Assembly: GCA_905479545.1 (NCBI GenBank)
Contig: CAJQNE010000128.1
Location: 1 to 6,651 of the forward strand
Reading direction: 5' to 3'
From: an uncultured Gammaproteobacteria bacterium
Lineage (GTDB): Bacteria > Pseudomonadota > Gammaproteobacteria > CAJQNE01
Length of the DNA: 6,651 nucleotides
This document shows, piece after piece, positions 1 to 6,024 of this stretch (position 1 is the first letter of the stretch; each line of letters begins with the position of its first letter). The position numbers and the translations under genes were made by a program. The notes under the pieces are model-generated. The model ran no database searches. It saw nothing but the letters and a program-made list of their open reading frames with translations, and was not told where the DNA came from.

Positions 1-2091
1 TTGGCCGACATCACCTGTCCGGTTTTATGCTTCATCTCTCCAGCCGACAGCATCGCCCCGCCAGCCGCAGTACGAGGAATTCGCCGCGCCGCACCTCTGG
101 CTGACTTACACGAAGTTGGCATGACCGGCGGTCACATGGGCTTGGTGTGCAGTAGCGCCGCCAACCAACTAACCTGGCCTGCGATTAACGACTGGCTACG
201 CTGGCAAAATGCCGGGGGCAAGCCAGAGAGCCGCCCGGAGCGTGTTTCCCCCTGGAATGACGATGCACTCGCTGATTCACAAGAAGAGCCTTCTAACCTG
301 GCAGAGTCGGCCTCGCTCGCGATGGAGGTGCTCGGCGAACTAGGCGTAAACGCGGCGCGAACGGTAAACCGAAGCTCACGCAATGCCGCACAGCTTTTCC
401 GCGAAGCACGCGATGCATTTCCACAGTTATTCAGGCTGGAAGCGATTCGGGATAATAGCCAAATTTCGATGGCTGAACTTATTCAGGAACGCGGTAAAAA
501 GTCGCCGTCCAATACCGCTTTTTTGTTCGATGGTCGAAGCCATAACTACAGCGCAGTGAACGAGCGGATCGACAATATTGTTCGCGGTTTGATCTCAGTG
601 GGTGTGCGGCGTGGCGAACACGTAGGCGTTTTAATGAGCACCCGCCCTTCTGCTGTAACGCTGGTGGCTGCGATTAACCGACTAGGCGCTATTGGCGTAT
701 TACTACGCCCGGATGGTGAGCCAATGCAGGAATTACGCCTTGGCGGCGTAAAACGGCTAATTACCGACCCCGAAAGCGCGCCTGCTGCAGTGCAGCTAAA
801 TACCCTACAAGTACTTGTACTCGGTGGCGGCGGCCAGCAACGTGACCTTGCCGCCGAGCTTGGTAGCACCTCGGTAGTGGATATGGAGCGAATCGATCCA
901 AACACCGTTACCCTACCCGGCTGGTATCGCCCGAACCCCGGGCTAGCCCGCGAACTGGCCTTTATTTTGTTCACGGGTAAAGGCGATGGCACCCGGGCCA
1001 ACCGCGTTACTAACGGTCGCTGGGCCCTGTCTGCCTTTGGTACCGCCTCAGCAGCGGCGATCAGCAGCACTGATACCGTATTCGGTACCACCATGCATTA
1101 CCACCCCTCCGGCCTGCTGACTACCTTCGGTGCCGCCATTGCTGGCGGCGGACGTCTGGCACTCACCGACACTTTCCGGCCTGAAACCTTCTGGGATGAG
1201 GTCCGTCGGTACGGAGTGACGGTAGTGTCGTACACGTGGACATCACTGCACAGCGTGGTAAATTCACCCAGGCACCCGCTTGAAGCCAGCACTGCCGTGC
1301 GCCTGCTAATGGGCTCAGGCATGCCAATGGCACTATGGAGCAGAGCTAAGAGCCGGTTTGCACCGGCCAGTGTTCTGGAGTTTTACGCCAGCACTGAAGG
1401 CGAGGCGGTTCTGGCCAATATTGACGGTGGCCACATTGGCGCTAAGGGTTTGCGTTTACCTGGTAGCGCGCCCCTCAAACTAGCGGCTTATGATATTGAA
1501 AACCGCCGCCTTCTGAACGGCGACAACGGTTATGCCGTAGAGGTAGTCGACGGCGAAACCGGCATGCTGCTCGTACAAGCAAAAGACGGCAATGGTAGCG
1601 GCGCGCTCCGCGGCCTGTTTGCTCCCGAAGATGCCTGGCGACAAACCGGTGATTTATTCCGACGCCAAGATGGTGAATACTGGTTTGCTGGCTCGCTTAG
1701 CCAACTGATCGCGACTAGCAGTGGCCCGGTTGCAGCAGTTGCCGCCGAAGACGCCGTTGGTCACATCGACGGCATTGATTTAGCCTTGGGCTATGGCTGC
1801 AGTGCGGGCAAAGAGCAGCACTTTGTAATGGCAGTAGCGACCGTCGGAAATTATCTACCGACGGCCGTAGAGCTCAATTCTGCATTAGCGGATTTAACGG
1901 TTAATCAACGCCCTTGGCGAATTCACTGCGTCAGCGAAATACCTAGTACTAGTTGGTACCGATTAGTGGCTAAACCGGCTTGGCTCAAAACTGCACCGGT
2001 ATCGACCGCCGATAAGCCGGTGTTTGCTTTGCAAAGCAATGGTAGCTACAAAAAGCTGCCCGAGCCTAAAAGAAAAGCGGCGGCCAAGTAA
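1..2091 (+). CDS. PHA-synthase-like hydrolase / AMP-binding acyl-CoA synthetase-type fusion protein (5' end missing)
   Basis: The reading frame is open from the first base and begins inside a domain, so the true start lies upstream. Residues about 4-68 match the end of an alpha/beta hydrolase of the PHA synthase (PhaC) type: the SPADSIAPP segment carries the acid residue (D16) and GGHMGL the catalytic His (H45), followed by the WPxxxxWL tail. A polar linker (about 70-150) leads into an AMP-binding domain (about 155-665). Core motif A5 is clear (YASTEG, 462-467), and so is A7 (TGD, 549-551). The A3 phosphate loop, normally TSGTTGxPK, reads FTGKGDGTRAN (324-334) and lacks the usual Ser/Thr-Gly run and Lys. 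The Arg expected in A8 is replaced (GSLSQL at 564-569). A C-terminal Lys candidate sits at K658. The tail is Lys/Ala-rich. The fold is secure, but true adenylation activity is uncertain; it could bind acyl-AMP/CoA or act with divergent chemistry. I recall similar two-domain proteins, with a similar A3, annotated as acyl-CoA synthetases in actinobacteria. The phytanoyl-CoA dioxygenase gene follows after 32 nt, suggesting one transcript. Confidence 0.85.
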   Translation: MADITCPVLCFISPADSIAPPAAVRGIRRAAPLADLHEVGMTGGHMGLVCSSAANQLTWPAINDWLRWQNAGGKPESRPERVSPWNDDALADSQEEPSNLAESASLAMEVLGELGVNAARTVNRSSRNAAQLFREARDAFPQLFRLEAIRDNSQISMAELIQERGKKSPSNTAFLFDGRSHNYSAVNERIDNIVRGLISVGVRRGEHVGVLMSTRPSAVTLVAAINRLGAIGVLLRPDGEPMQELRLGGVKRLITDPESAPAAVQLNTLQVLVLGGGGQQRDLAAELGSTSVVDMERIDPNTVTLPGWYRPNPGLARELAFILFTGKGDGTRANRVTNGRWALSAFGTASAAAISSTDTVFGTTMHYHPSGLLTTFGAAIAGGGRLALTDTFRPETFWDEVRRYGVTVVSYTWTSLHSVVNSPRHPLEASTAVRLLMGSGMPMALWSRAKSRFAPASVLEFYASTEGEAVLANIDGGHIGAKGLRLPGSAPLKLAAYDIENRRLLNGDNGYAVEVVDGETGMLLVQAKDGNGSGALRGLFAPEDAWRQTGDLFRRQDGEYWFAGSLSQLIATSSGPVAAVAAEDAVGHIDGIDLALGYGCSAGKEQHFVMAVATVGNYLPTAVELNSALADLTVNQRPWRIHCVSEIPSTSWYRLVAKPAWLKTAPVSTADKPVFALQSNGSYKKLPEPKRKAAAK

Positions 2092-2123
2092 CTTCCAGCG
2101 ACATCACTACTGATGCCAAAACA

Positions 2124-2996
2124 ATGACAAAAATCAGAACCATTGAATCGGTAACCGAACTTCAGGGTGACTTGGCCAATCGCTACAAGACTGTGCAAAG
2201 TTCTACAGAACAATTTTCAGTAGCGCTCCACGCCGAAATTGCGGCTGATTTCGAGACGCTGAAACAAGACGGCTATGTGATCATCAGAAACCTTCTGGAC
2301 GCGTCGCAACTTGAAGAACTTCGTAGCGCGACCCTGCCACTACTAGGCCAGTCCGGTCGCAATAATTTTGAGGGGGTAAAAACTCAGCGTTTATACAACG
2401 TATTGGAAAAAACCAGGGCACTTGACTCGCTTGCGACTCACCCCCGAGTAACCGGGCTTCTTGATCGGCTATTTCAGCCAAATTATTTGCTTAGCCAAGC
2501 TCAGATTATCAACATTCTGGAAGGCGAAGCAGCACAACCGCTGCACTACGACGACGGTTTTTACCTCATTCCACGCCCACGTAATGCCTTGGGTGCCGCG
2601 ACCGTTTGGGCTCTCGATGACTTTACTGAGGATAATGGCGCTACTGTTGTGATTCCGAAAAGCCACTGTTTTGGCGAAGAACTGATTACCGAGCAAAGCC
2701 CGGCCATGAGCACGGCAATACCTGCCGTCATGCCGGCGGGATCAGTGGTGTTCTTCTTAGGCACACTTTGGCATGGCGGCGGGGCGAACACATCGCAGGC
2801 GTCCCGCCTCGCGGCCACTTGCCAATATTGTGAGCCCTGGCTCAGGCCGCAGGAAAATTTCTTTCTAGAATTAAGCCACGAAACACTGGCTGACATTCCA
2901 GAGCAATTACTCAGTATGGTCGGCTACTCAGTACACCCGCCGTTTATGGGCATGGTGAATGGTATGCATCCGAAACGAACGCTACCGCAACGGTAA
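2124..2996 (+). CDS. Phytanoyl-CoA dioxygenase (PhyH) family oxygenase
   Basis: A 290-residue protein of normal length for PhyH-family non-haem Fe(II)/2-oxoglutarate oxygenases, which hydroxylate acyl-CoAs or other small molecules in the cytoplasm while converting 2-oxoglutarate to succinate and CO2. The facial triad is complete: HxD at H141 and D143 (LHYDDGFY) and the distal His at H217 (TLWHGGGAN). R228, eleven residues after H217, sits where the family binds the 2-oxoglutarate carboxylate. The N-terminal GYVIIRNLLD (50-59) is the typical opening strand-helix of the family. No signal peptide or membrane segment is visible. The ATG start is 32 nt after the fusion synthetase stop. No good Shine-Dalgarno is seen, so translation may depend on coupling or an A-rich leader. 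Association with acyl-CoA genes on both sides favours an acyl-CoA or acyl-lipid substrate, but PhyH members vary widely and the substrate cannot be read from the sequence. Confidence 0.9.
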   Translation: MTKIRTIESVTELQGDLANRYKTVQSSTEQFSVALHAEIAADFETLKQDGYVIIRNLLDASQLEELRSATLPLLGQSGRNNFEGVKTQRLYNVLEKTRALDSLATHPRVTGLLDRLFQPNYLLSQAQIINILEGEAAQPLHYDDGFYLIPRPRNALGAATVWALDDFTEDNGATVVIPKSHCFGEELITEQSPAMSTAIPAVMPAGSVVFFLGTLWHGGGANTSQASRLAATCQYCEPWLRPQENFFLELSHETLADIPEQLLSMVGYSVHPPFMGMVNGMHPKRTLPQR

Positions 2997-3043
2997 AAAA
3001 TGCGCGTTAACTCCACTGCGAGCGAAACCGCTATGAAATAGAA

Positions 3044-3059
3044 TAGGTCAGCGGACCTA
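3044..3059. promoter_or_regulatory. Perfect 16-bp palindrome, candidate operator
   Basis: TAGGTCAGCGGACCTA has two perfect 6-base arms around a 4-base centre (AGCG). It lies 47 nt after the PhyH stop and 175 nt before the dehydrogenase start, in the only long gap of the metabolic cluster. No T-run follows, so it is not a standard terminator. Its size fits a site for a dimeric TetR- or GntR-type repressor. The GGTC/GACC half-sites recall FadR, but the spacing differs from the FadR consensus. A short RNA hairpin is the alternative. Confidence 0.35.
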
Positions 3060-3105
3060 CATATGGCTAAGTGGTACATCACTCGTTAGTTAAAAGGCAA
3101 CAGCT

Positions 3106-3168
3106 ATGCCCACCCTGAGTTTTCGTGTTAATCGACTTGTCTCTGCACCTAAACCCAACCTCTCCTGA
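3106..3168 (+). CDS. Possible 20-codon leader ORF
   Basis: An ATG with an AAAGG ribosome-binding-like sequence (3093-3097, 8 nt spacing) opens a 20-codon frame ending in TGA at 3166-3168. The peptide has no recognisable domain and no run of one amino acid typical of classical amino-acid attenuators. It is followed 10 nt later by a hairpin (3179-3201) and then the dehydrogenase gene. A regulatory leader peptide is possible. Chance is also quite possible for an ORF this short, so this is a weak call. Confidence 0.2.
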   Translation: MPTLSFRVNRLVSAPKPNLS

Positions 3169-3178
3169 GCCATAGGCC

Positions 3179-3201
3179 TTGCAGCACCCTTCGTGTTGCA
3201 A
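3179..3201 (+). promoter_or_regulatory. Hairpin in the leader of the dehydrogenase gene
   Basis: TTGCAGCAC and GTGTTGCAA form a 9-pair stem (one G-U wobble in RNA) around a CCTTC loop. It ends 21 nt before the TAAGGA ribosome binding site of the dehydrogenase. There is no U-tract directly after it; an AT-rich stretch (TTAATTATTTAATAA) starts 9 nt further on. It could be an mRNA 5' structure, an attenuator element or a protein-binding site. The pairing is seen directly; the role is unknown. Confidence 0.35.
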
Positions 3202-3234
3202 TAGCGCCACTTAATTATTTAATAAGGAATCCAT

Positions 3235-4047
3235 ATGGAGCTTTCGGGCAAAATAGCGGTTGTTACCGGCGGCGGCAGCGGCATAGGCGCCGCTCTGGCG
3301 AAACGGCTTATTGCAGAAGGTGCAAAGGGCGTGGTGGTTGCTGACTTGAACGGCGAGAACGCTGAAGCCGTTGCGAAAAATTTGGGAGATAAGGCTTTAG
3401 CCGTACCGTGTGATGTTAGCGATGAGCAGCAGATTATCTCACTGGTAGAGCGTACTGAGTCACACTTCGGCCCTATCGATTTATTCTGCTCCAACGCCGG
3501 TGTACTAACCCTGGATGACCCCGGCTGGAGTGCCGCCAGCGCCCCGAATGAGCGTTGGCAGCTTGCCTGGGACGTTCATGTAATGGCTCATGTTTATGCC
3601 GCGCGGGCTTGCTTACCGGGCATGATTGAGCGCGGTAGTGGTAGCTTCCTGAATACTGTCTCTGCCGCCGGTTTATTGAACCAAATTGGCGGTGCCCCTT
3701 ATTCAACCACAAAACACGCGGCGCTGGGCTTCGCAGATTCGCTGGCCATTACGCATCACGATCAGGGCATTCGGGTATCGGCACTCTGTCCACAAGGCGT
3801 GCAAACGCCTATGGTCGAGTCCGCAGCAGGTATGGACGACGGCGGGCCTGCGGGCATGGACGGGATGCTTACTGCAGATCAAGTCGCTGAATCGGCCATT
3901 AAAGGGCTGATTGCCGGGCAGTTTTTGATATTGCCTCATGTGGAAGTCGCCGACTATATAAAGCATAAGGCGGCAAACTATGACCGCTGGCTGGGCGGTA
4001 TGCGCAAGTTACGCCGTGGGTATAACTTTCCGGAACCGACATTTTAG
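3235..4047 (+). CDS. Short-chain dehydrogenase/reductase (SDR), NAD-type
   Basis: A 270-residue classical SDR that oxidises or reduces an alcohol/ketone pair with a nicotinamide cofactor in the cytoplasm. The Rossmann motif TGGGSGIG is at residues 11-18. An Asp after the second strand (D37, VVVADL) favours NAD(H) over NADP(H). SNAG is at 86-89, the catalytic Ser at S143 (TVSAAG), and the YSTTK motif gives Y156 and K160. The usual catalytic-tetrad Asn position reads His (H115 in WDVHVMAHVY), and the common PG after the catalytic helix is CPQG (185-188). I recall this wording from a subgroup of SDRs encoded near acyl-CoA genes in actinobacteria and proteobacteria, so it is probably a subfamily trait rather than decay. 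The start is set by a good ribosome binding site, TAAGGA at 3223-3228, 6 nt before ATG. The crotonase gene follows after 42 nt, so the two are probably co-transcribed. The alcohol substrate is unknown; the neighbours suggest a hydroxyacyl intermediate. Confidence 0.9.
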   Translation: MELSGKIAVVTGGGSGIGAALAKRLIAEGAKGVVVADLNGENAEAVAKNLGDKALAVPCDVSDEQQIISLVERTESHFGPIDLFCSNAGVLTLDDPGWSAASAPNERWQLAWDVHVMAHVYAARACLPGMIERGSGSFLNTVSAAGLLNQIGGAPYSTTKHAALGFADSLAITHHDQGIRVSALCPQGVQTPMVESAAGMDDGGPAGMDGMLTADQVAESAIKGLIAGQFLILPHVEVADYIKHKAANYDRWLGGMRKLRRGYNFPEPTF

Positions 4048-4089
4048 CGCGAGCCAGACTGTTAGCCTAAGTTTTTAAGTAACCACTTT

Positions 4090-4875
4090 ATGTCGGCATC
4101 GGCCGCATTAACAAATCAGGACAAGCCCTTGGAACATATACTTCTGGAAAAAGTCGACGGTATTGCGACGATCACGCTGAACCGGCCCGATGCCTTGAAT
4201 GCACTCACGCCAGCGATGCTGAAAACCCTTTGCGAGCAGTTTACTGCGCTTGGCAACGACGACAGCATCAAGGTGGTAGTACTCACCGGAGCGGGCAAAG
4301 CATTTACTGCGGGCGTTGATTTAAAGTCACTCAATAAAATTACGCCGGTTAACGGCAAAATAAGCGACGAAATCGACCAGCCAGGTCAGCAACTTACCCA
4401 GATTATCGACAATCTTCCGAAACCGGTTATTGCCAAGGTAAATGGCTTTTGCTTTACCGGCGGTCTGGAAATCGCACTAGCCTGCGACCTACTCTACGCA
4501 GCAAATGAAGCGAAGCTTGGAGATACCCACGCTAAATGGGGCATCCGACCAAGCTGGGGGATGAGCCAGCGACTGCCCCGCCGCGTGGGTGTGCTAAAAG
4601 CGAAAGAAATGACTTACACCGCACGGTTTGTTAGCGGCAGCGAAGCTCAGCAAATAGGCTTAGTCAACCAAACCGTGCCGGTTGCAGAGCTGGACGACTT
4701 AGTGAGGGCTGTCTGCCAGCAAATCATTGGCAACAGCTCAGCCACTCTGGCTGCCTGCAAAGACCTTTATCGCGCAACCGATGGTTCAGAATTGCAGGAC
4801 GGACTGCAGTACGAATGGTCTACCAGCTACGAGATCGATGATACCGCCGAACGCCTGGCAGACTTCATAAAATAA
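4090..4875 (+). CDS. Enoyl-CoA hydratase/isomerase (crotonase) family protein
   Basis: A 261-residue crotonase-fold protein of normal length. Such enzymes bind acyl-CoA thioesters and use an oxyanion hole for hydration, isomerisation, hydrolysis or C-C cleavage. NRPDALNAL (31-39) and AFTAGVDLKS (71-80) form the CoA-binding and first oxyanion segment; GFCFTGGLEIALACD (119-133) is the second. E127 matches the first catalytic Glu of rat enoyl-CoA hydratase (E144). At the second Glu position (E164, in FGQPE) this protein has LGDTHAKWG (143-151), placing H147 there. The following SWGMSQRL replaces PGAGGTQRL. The DTHA wording recurs, as I remember it, in a crotonase subgroup, so simple hydratase activity should not be assumed. 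The ATG start has no strong Shine-Dalgarno but follows the dehydrogenase stop closely. An alternative TTG lies about 13 codons downstream, but the ATG gives the more usual length. Confidence 0.88.
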   Translation: MSASAALTNQDKPLEHILLEKVDGIATITLNRPDALNALTPAMLKTLCEQFTALGNDDSIKVVVLTGAGKAFTAGVDLKSLNKITPVNGKISDEIDQPGQQLTQIIDNLPKPVIAKVNGFCFTGGLEIALACDLLYAANEAKLGDTHAKWGIRPSWGMSQRLPRRVGVLKAKEMTYTARFVSGSEAQQIGLVNQTVPVAELDDLVRAVCQQIIGNSSATLAACKDLYRATDGSELQDGLQYEWSTSYEIDDTAERLADFIK

Positions 4876-4903
4876 GCGGGTATACGGCAAACAACCTTGA
4901 ATG

Positions 4904-4922
4904 CAGCCTACTTTAGTAGCTG
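4904..4922 (+). other. Short imperfect hairpin after the crotonase gene
   Basis: CAGC-TAC and GTA-GCTG pair around a TTTA loop with one bulged C. It starts 28 nt after the crotonase stop. No T-tract follows, so termination is doubtful. It may be a weak 3' structure or chance. Confidence 0.15.
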
Positions 4923-4928
4923 GTAAAA

Positions 4929-5030
4929 ATGAATGTTGTTAAAGCGTTGCCTGTAGCAGCAGCAAGCGCTACGGTTACCGCACTATCAGGGACAGCTTGG
5001 GGGCAGCATGCGCATTTTATTGGTCGATGA
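4929..5030 (+). CDS. Possible 33-codon upstream ORF with signal-peptide-like sequence
   Basis: An ATG at 4929 opens a 33-codon frame that ends with TGA at 5028-5030, overlapping the first seven codons of the response regulator in another frame. The peptide starts MNVVKALPVAAASATV and continues to a TAWGQ segment. That gives a short basic start, a hydrophobic Ala/Val stretch and a possible AxG cleavage site, as in a Sec signal peptide. Its own ribosome binding site is weak. Options are a regulatory upstream ORF coupled to the regulator, the stump of a lost exported-protein gene, or chance. Ala-rich reading is common in such DNA, so confidence is low. Confidence 0.2.
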   Translation: MNVVKALPVAAASATVTALSGTAWGQHAHFIGR

Positions 5031-5664
5031 CCACACCTTGTTTCGTCAGGGCCTGCGGCTTTTGCTGAGTGACTTATCGACAACGTTAGATTTCACCGAG
5101 GCAGAAAGCTGCGAAGCCATGCCGTCGACTGGCGAATTCGATGTCGTACTACTCGACTATCACCTACCCGGAGTTGATGGGTTGGCAGGCCTGGCAATGA
5201 CTCGCAGCCGGTTTGAAACGGCATCGGTAGTTATGCTGTCGGGTGAAGACGACCCGGAAATAATTCGCCAGATCATCGATCACGGCGCGTCTGGTTTTGT
5301 CCCCAAATCTTCGCCTGCCGAGCTATTGGTCGCGGCTCTGAAGCTAATACTCGCAGGCGGTGTGTACTTGCCCCCGAATGCACTCACCAGCGCTAACCCG
5401 CGGCCGGTAAAAACCGTGTCAACGGCCGCGCCGGCCGGATTAAGTTCAGACAATGCTGGCCATCCTGAACTAGAGATTATATCGCCACGTCAGCGCGAGG
5501 TGCTCCAACTCGCCGTGCAGGGAAAGGTGAATAAAATTATTGCTCGCGAAATGGACATATCAGAAAGCACAGTTAAAGCGCACCTTTCTGCAGCTTACCG
5601 CGCCTTAGGCGTGCAGAACCGCACAGAAGCAGTGTTTGCCGTAGCCCAGTTACAACAGCAATAA
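5008..5664 (+). CDS. NarL/LuxR-family two-component response regulator
   Basis: A 218-residue cytoplasmic transcription factor. The receiver domain (1-120) has the acidic pair D7-D8, phospho-acceptor D50 (VLLDYHLPG), the Thr/Ser switch at S78 (MLSGE) and K100 (FVPKSS). An Ala/Pro/Ser-rich linker (about 125-155) leads to a LuxR-type helix-turn-helix (about 158-212), with SPRQREVLQLAVQG, the NKIIAREM helix and SESTVKAHLSAAYRAL recognition segment. Phosphorylation by a partner kinase should promote DNA binding. A G-run (4999-5003) 4 nt before ATG is the only ribosome-binding candidate. The gene lies 132 nt after the crotonase and shares its strand, so it may be read from its own promoter or by read-through; no convincing promoter is seen. 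The hybrid kinase ending at 6113 on the other strand is a possible partner. The architecture resembles regulators of the ErdR/AgmR kind that control alcohol or acyl metabolism in pseudomonads, but that is only a resemblance. Confidence 0.93.
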   Translation: MRILLVDDHTLFRQGLRLLLSDLSTTLDFTEAESCEAMPSTGEFDVVLLDYHLPGVDGLAGLAMTRSRFETASVVMLSGEDDPEIIRQIIDHGASGFVPKSSPAELLVAALKLILAGGVYLPPNALTSANPRPVKTVSTAAPAGLSSDNAGHPELEIISPRQREVLQLAVQGKVNKIIAREMDISESTVKAHLSAAYRALGVQNRTEAVFAVAQLQQQ

Positions 5665-5701
5665 CTATTATCTTACCGCTGTTCCTCAGCTGCTTAGCTA
5701 A

Positions 5702-5737
5702 AAGTACTAATACCTTATTGCCCGGAAATTAGTACTT
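5702..5737. promoter_or_regulatory. 10-bp perfect inverted repeat with 16-nt spacer, candidate regulator site
   Basis: AAGTACTAAT (5702-5711) and ATTAGTACTT (5728-5737) are exact reverse complements separated by 16 nt. Each arm contains the palindrome AGTACT, with centres 28 bp apart. The repeat starts 37 nt after the response regulator stop and lies about 95 nt before the small gene. It could be an operator or activator site for that gene; the TACTAAT heptamer is close to the TACYYMT half-site known for NarL. As RNA it could form a hairpin at the 3' end of the regulator message, but with no following T-run and an AT-rich stem it is a poor terminator. Confidence 0.45.
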
Positions 5738-5745
5738 CTGCCCAA

Positions 5746-5777
5746 TTGTGGCCAAGCATTCACTGAGACACTATAAA
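5746..5777 (+). promoter_or_regulatory. Weak candidate promoter for the small 63-codon gene
   Basis: TATAAA at 5772-5777 matches five of six bases of the sigma-70 -10 box. The only upstream -35 candidate, TTGTGG at 5746-5751, is poor and 20 nt away. This is the pattern of a promoter needing an activator. A start near 5784 would put the inverted repeat at 5702-5737 around -47 to -82, a usual activator position, and leave an about 50-nt leader. The assignment is inferred from sequence match only. Confidence 0.25.
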
Positions 5778-5819
5778 TCCTGTCATCTTAACCCGCCGAA
5801 ACAGCACGGCAGCAGAGAC

Positions 5820-5825
5820 AAGGAG
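5820..5825 (+). promoter_or_regulatory. Strong Shine-Dalgarno deciding the small gene
   Basis: AAGGAG is a near-perfect match to the 16S rRNA 3' end and lies 7 nt before the ATG at 5833. It is the best ribosome binding site in the window and is the main reason to accept the short frame that follows over overlapping frames in either strand. Confidence 0.75.
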
Positions 5826-5832
5826 ATCGGTT

Positions 5833-6024
5833 ATGATTAAATTAATCTGCACTCGCTTGCGAAGCTTTGTGTCTTCTGATGACACCACTAACAAGGCTTC
5901 CAACACCGATACAGCACCCACCGCAAAACCTAACGTCGATATTGGACAACGAGCAGAGCGAATACTCGACAGTCGTAAACAGCAGTCCGCCGATACCAAC
6001 TTTGACGTGGGGTGTTGGCGATAG
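5833..6024 (+). CDS. Unrecognised small protein, 63 residues
   Basis: I do not recognise this protein. The start is set by the AAGGAG site 7 nt upstream. The N-terminus (1-13, MIKLICTRLRSFV) is short, basic and partly hydrophobic, too short for a clear membrane span. Residues 14-34 are rich in Ser, Thr, Asn, Asp, Ala and Pro and probably disordered. Residues 35-53 (VDIGQRAERILDSRKQQSA) look like an amphipathic charged helix. The end, NFDVGCWR, has an aromatic-Cys-Trp-Arg finish. There are two cysteines, C6 and C61. No DNA-binding or enzyme motif is seen. It lies between a response regulator and the convergent end of a hybrid kinase, with a possible activator site upstream, so it may be an effector or accessory of that two-component pair. 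That role is inference. Confidence 0.6.
   Translation: MIKLICTRLRSFVSSDDTTNKASNTDTAPTAKPNVDIGQRAERILDSRKQQSADTNFDVGCWR

Noticed and set aside
660..667. GCTGGTGG, identical to the E. coli Chi octamer
   Set aside because: It is a single occurrence inside coding sequence, and Chi sequences differ between lineages; chance explains it.
546..1094. 182-codon open frame on the minus strand inside the synthetase fusion gene
   Set aside because: It is antisense to a well-supported AMP-binding domain, has no recognisable domain or ribosome binding site, and is of the kind expected opposite GC-containing codons.
2113..2127. Four-codon ATG...TGA frame overlapping the PhyH start in ATGA style
   Set aside because: It is too short to call, with no ribosome binding site; the overlap is probably accidental.
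2561..2896. 111-codon minus-strand frame inside the PhyH gene
   Set aside because: It overlaps the iron-binding core of a clear PhyH protein, and its translation shows no domain.
3196..3223. Sigma-70-like promoter TTGCAA-16-TTTAAT before the dehydrogenase
   Set aside because: The -10 box would overlap the ribosome binding site, and the transcript would start only a few bases before the ATG, losing the Shine-Dalgarno; the match is probably due to AT-rich leader sequence.
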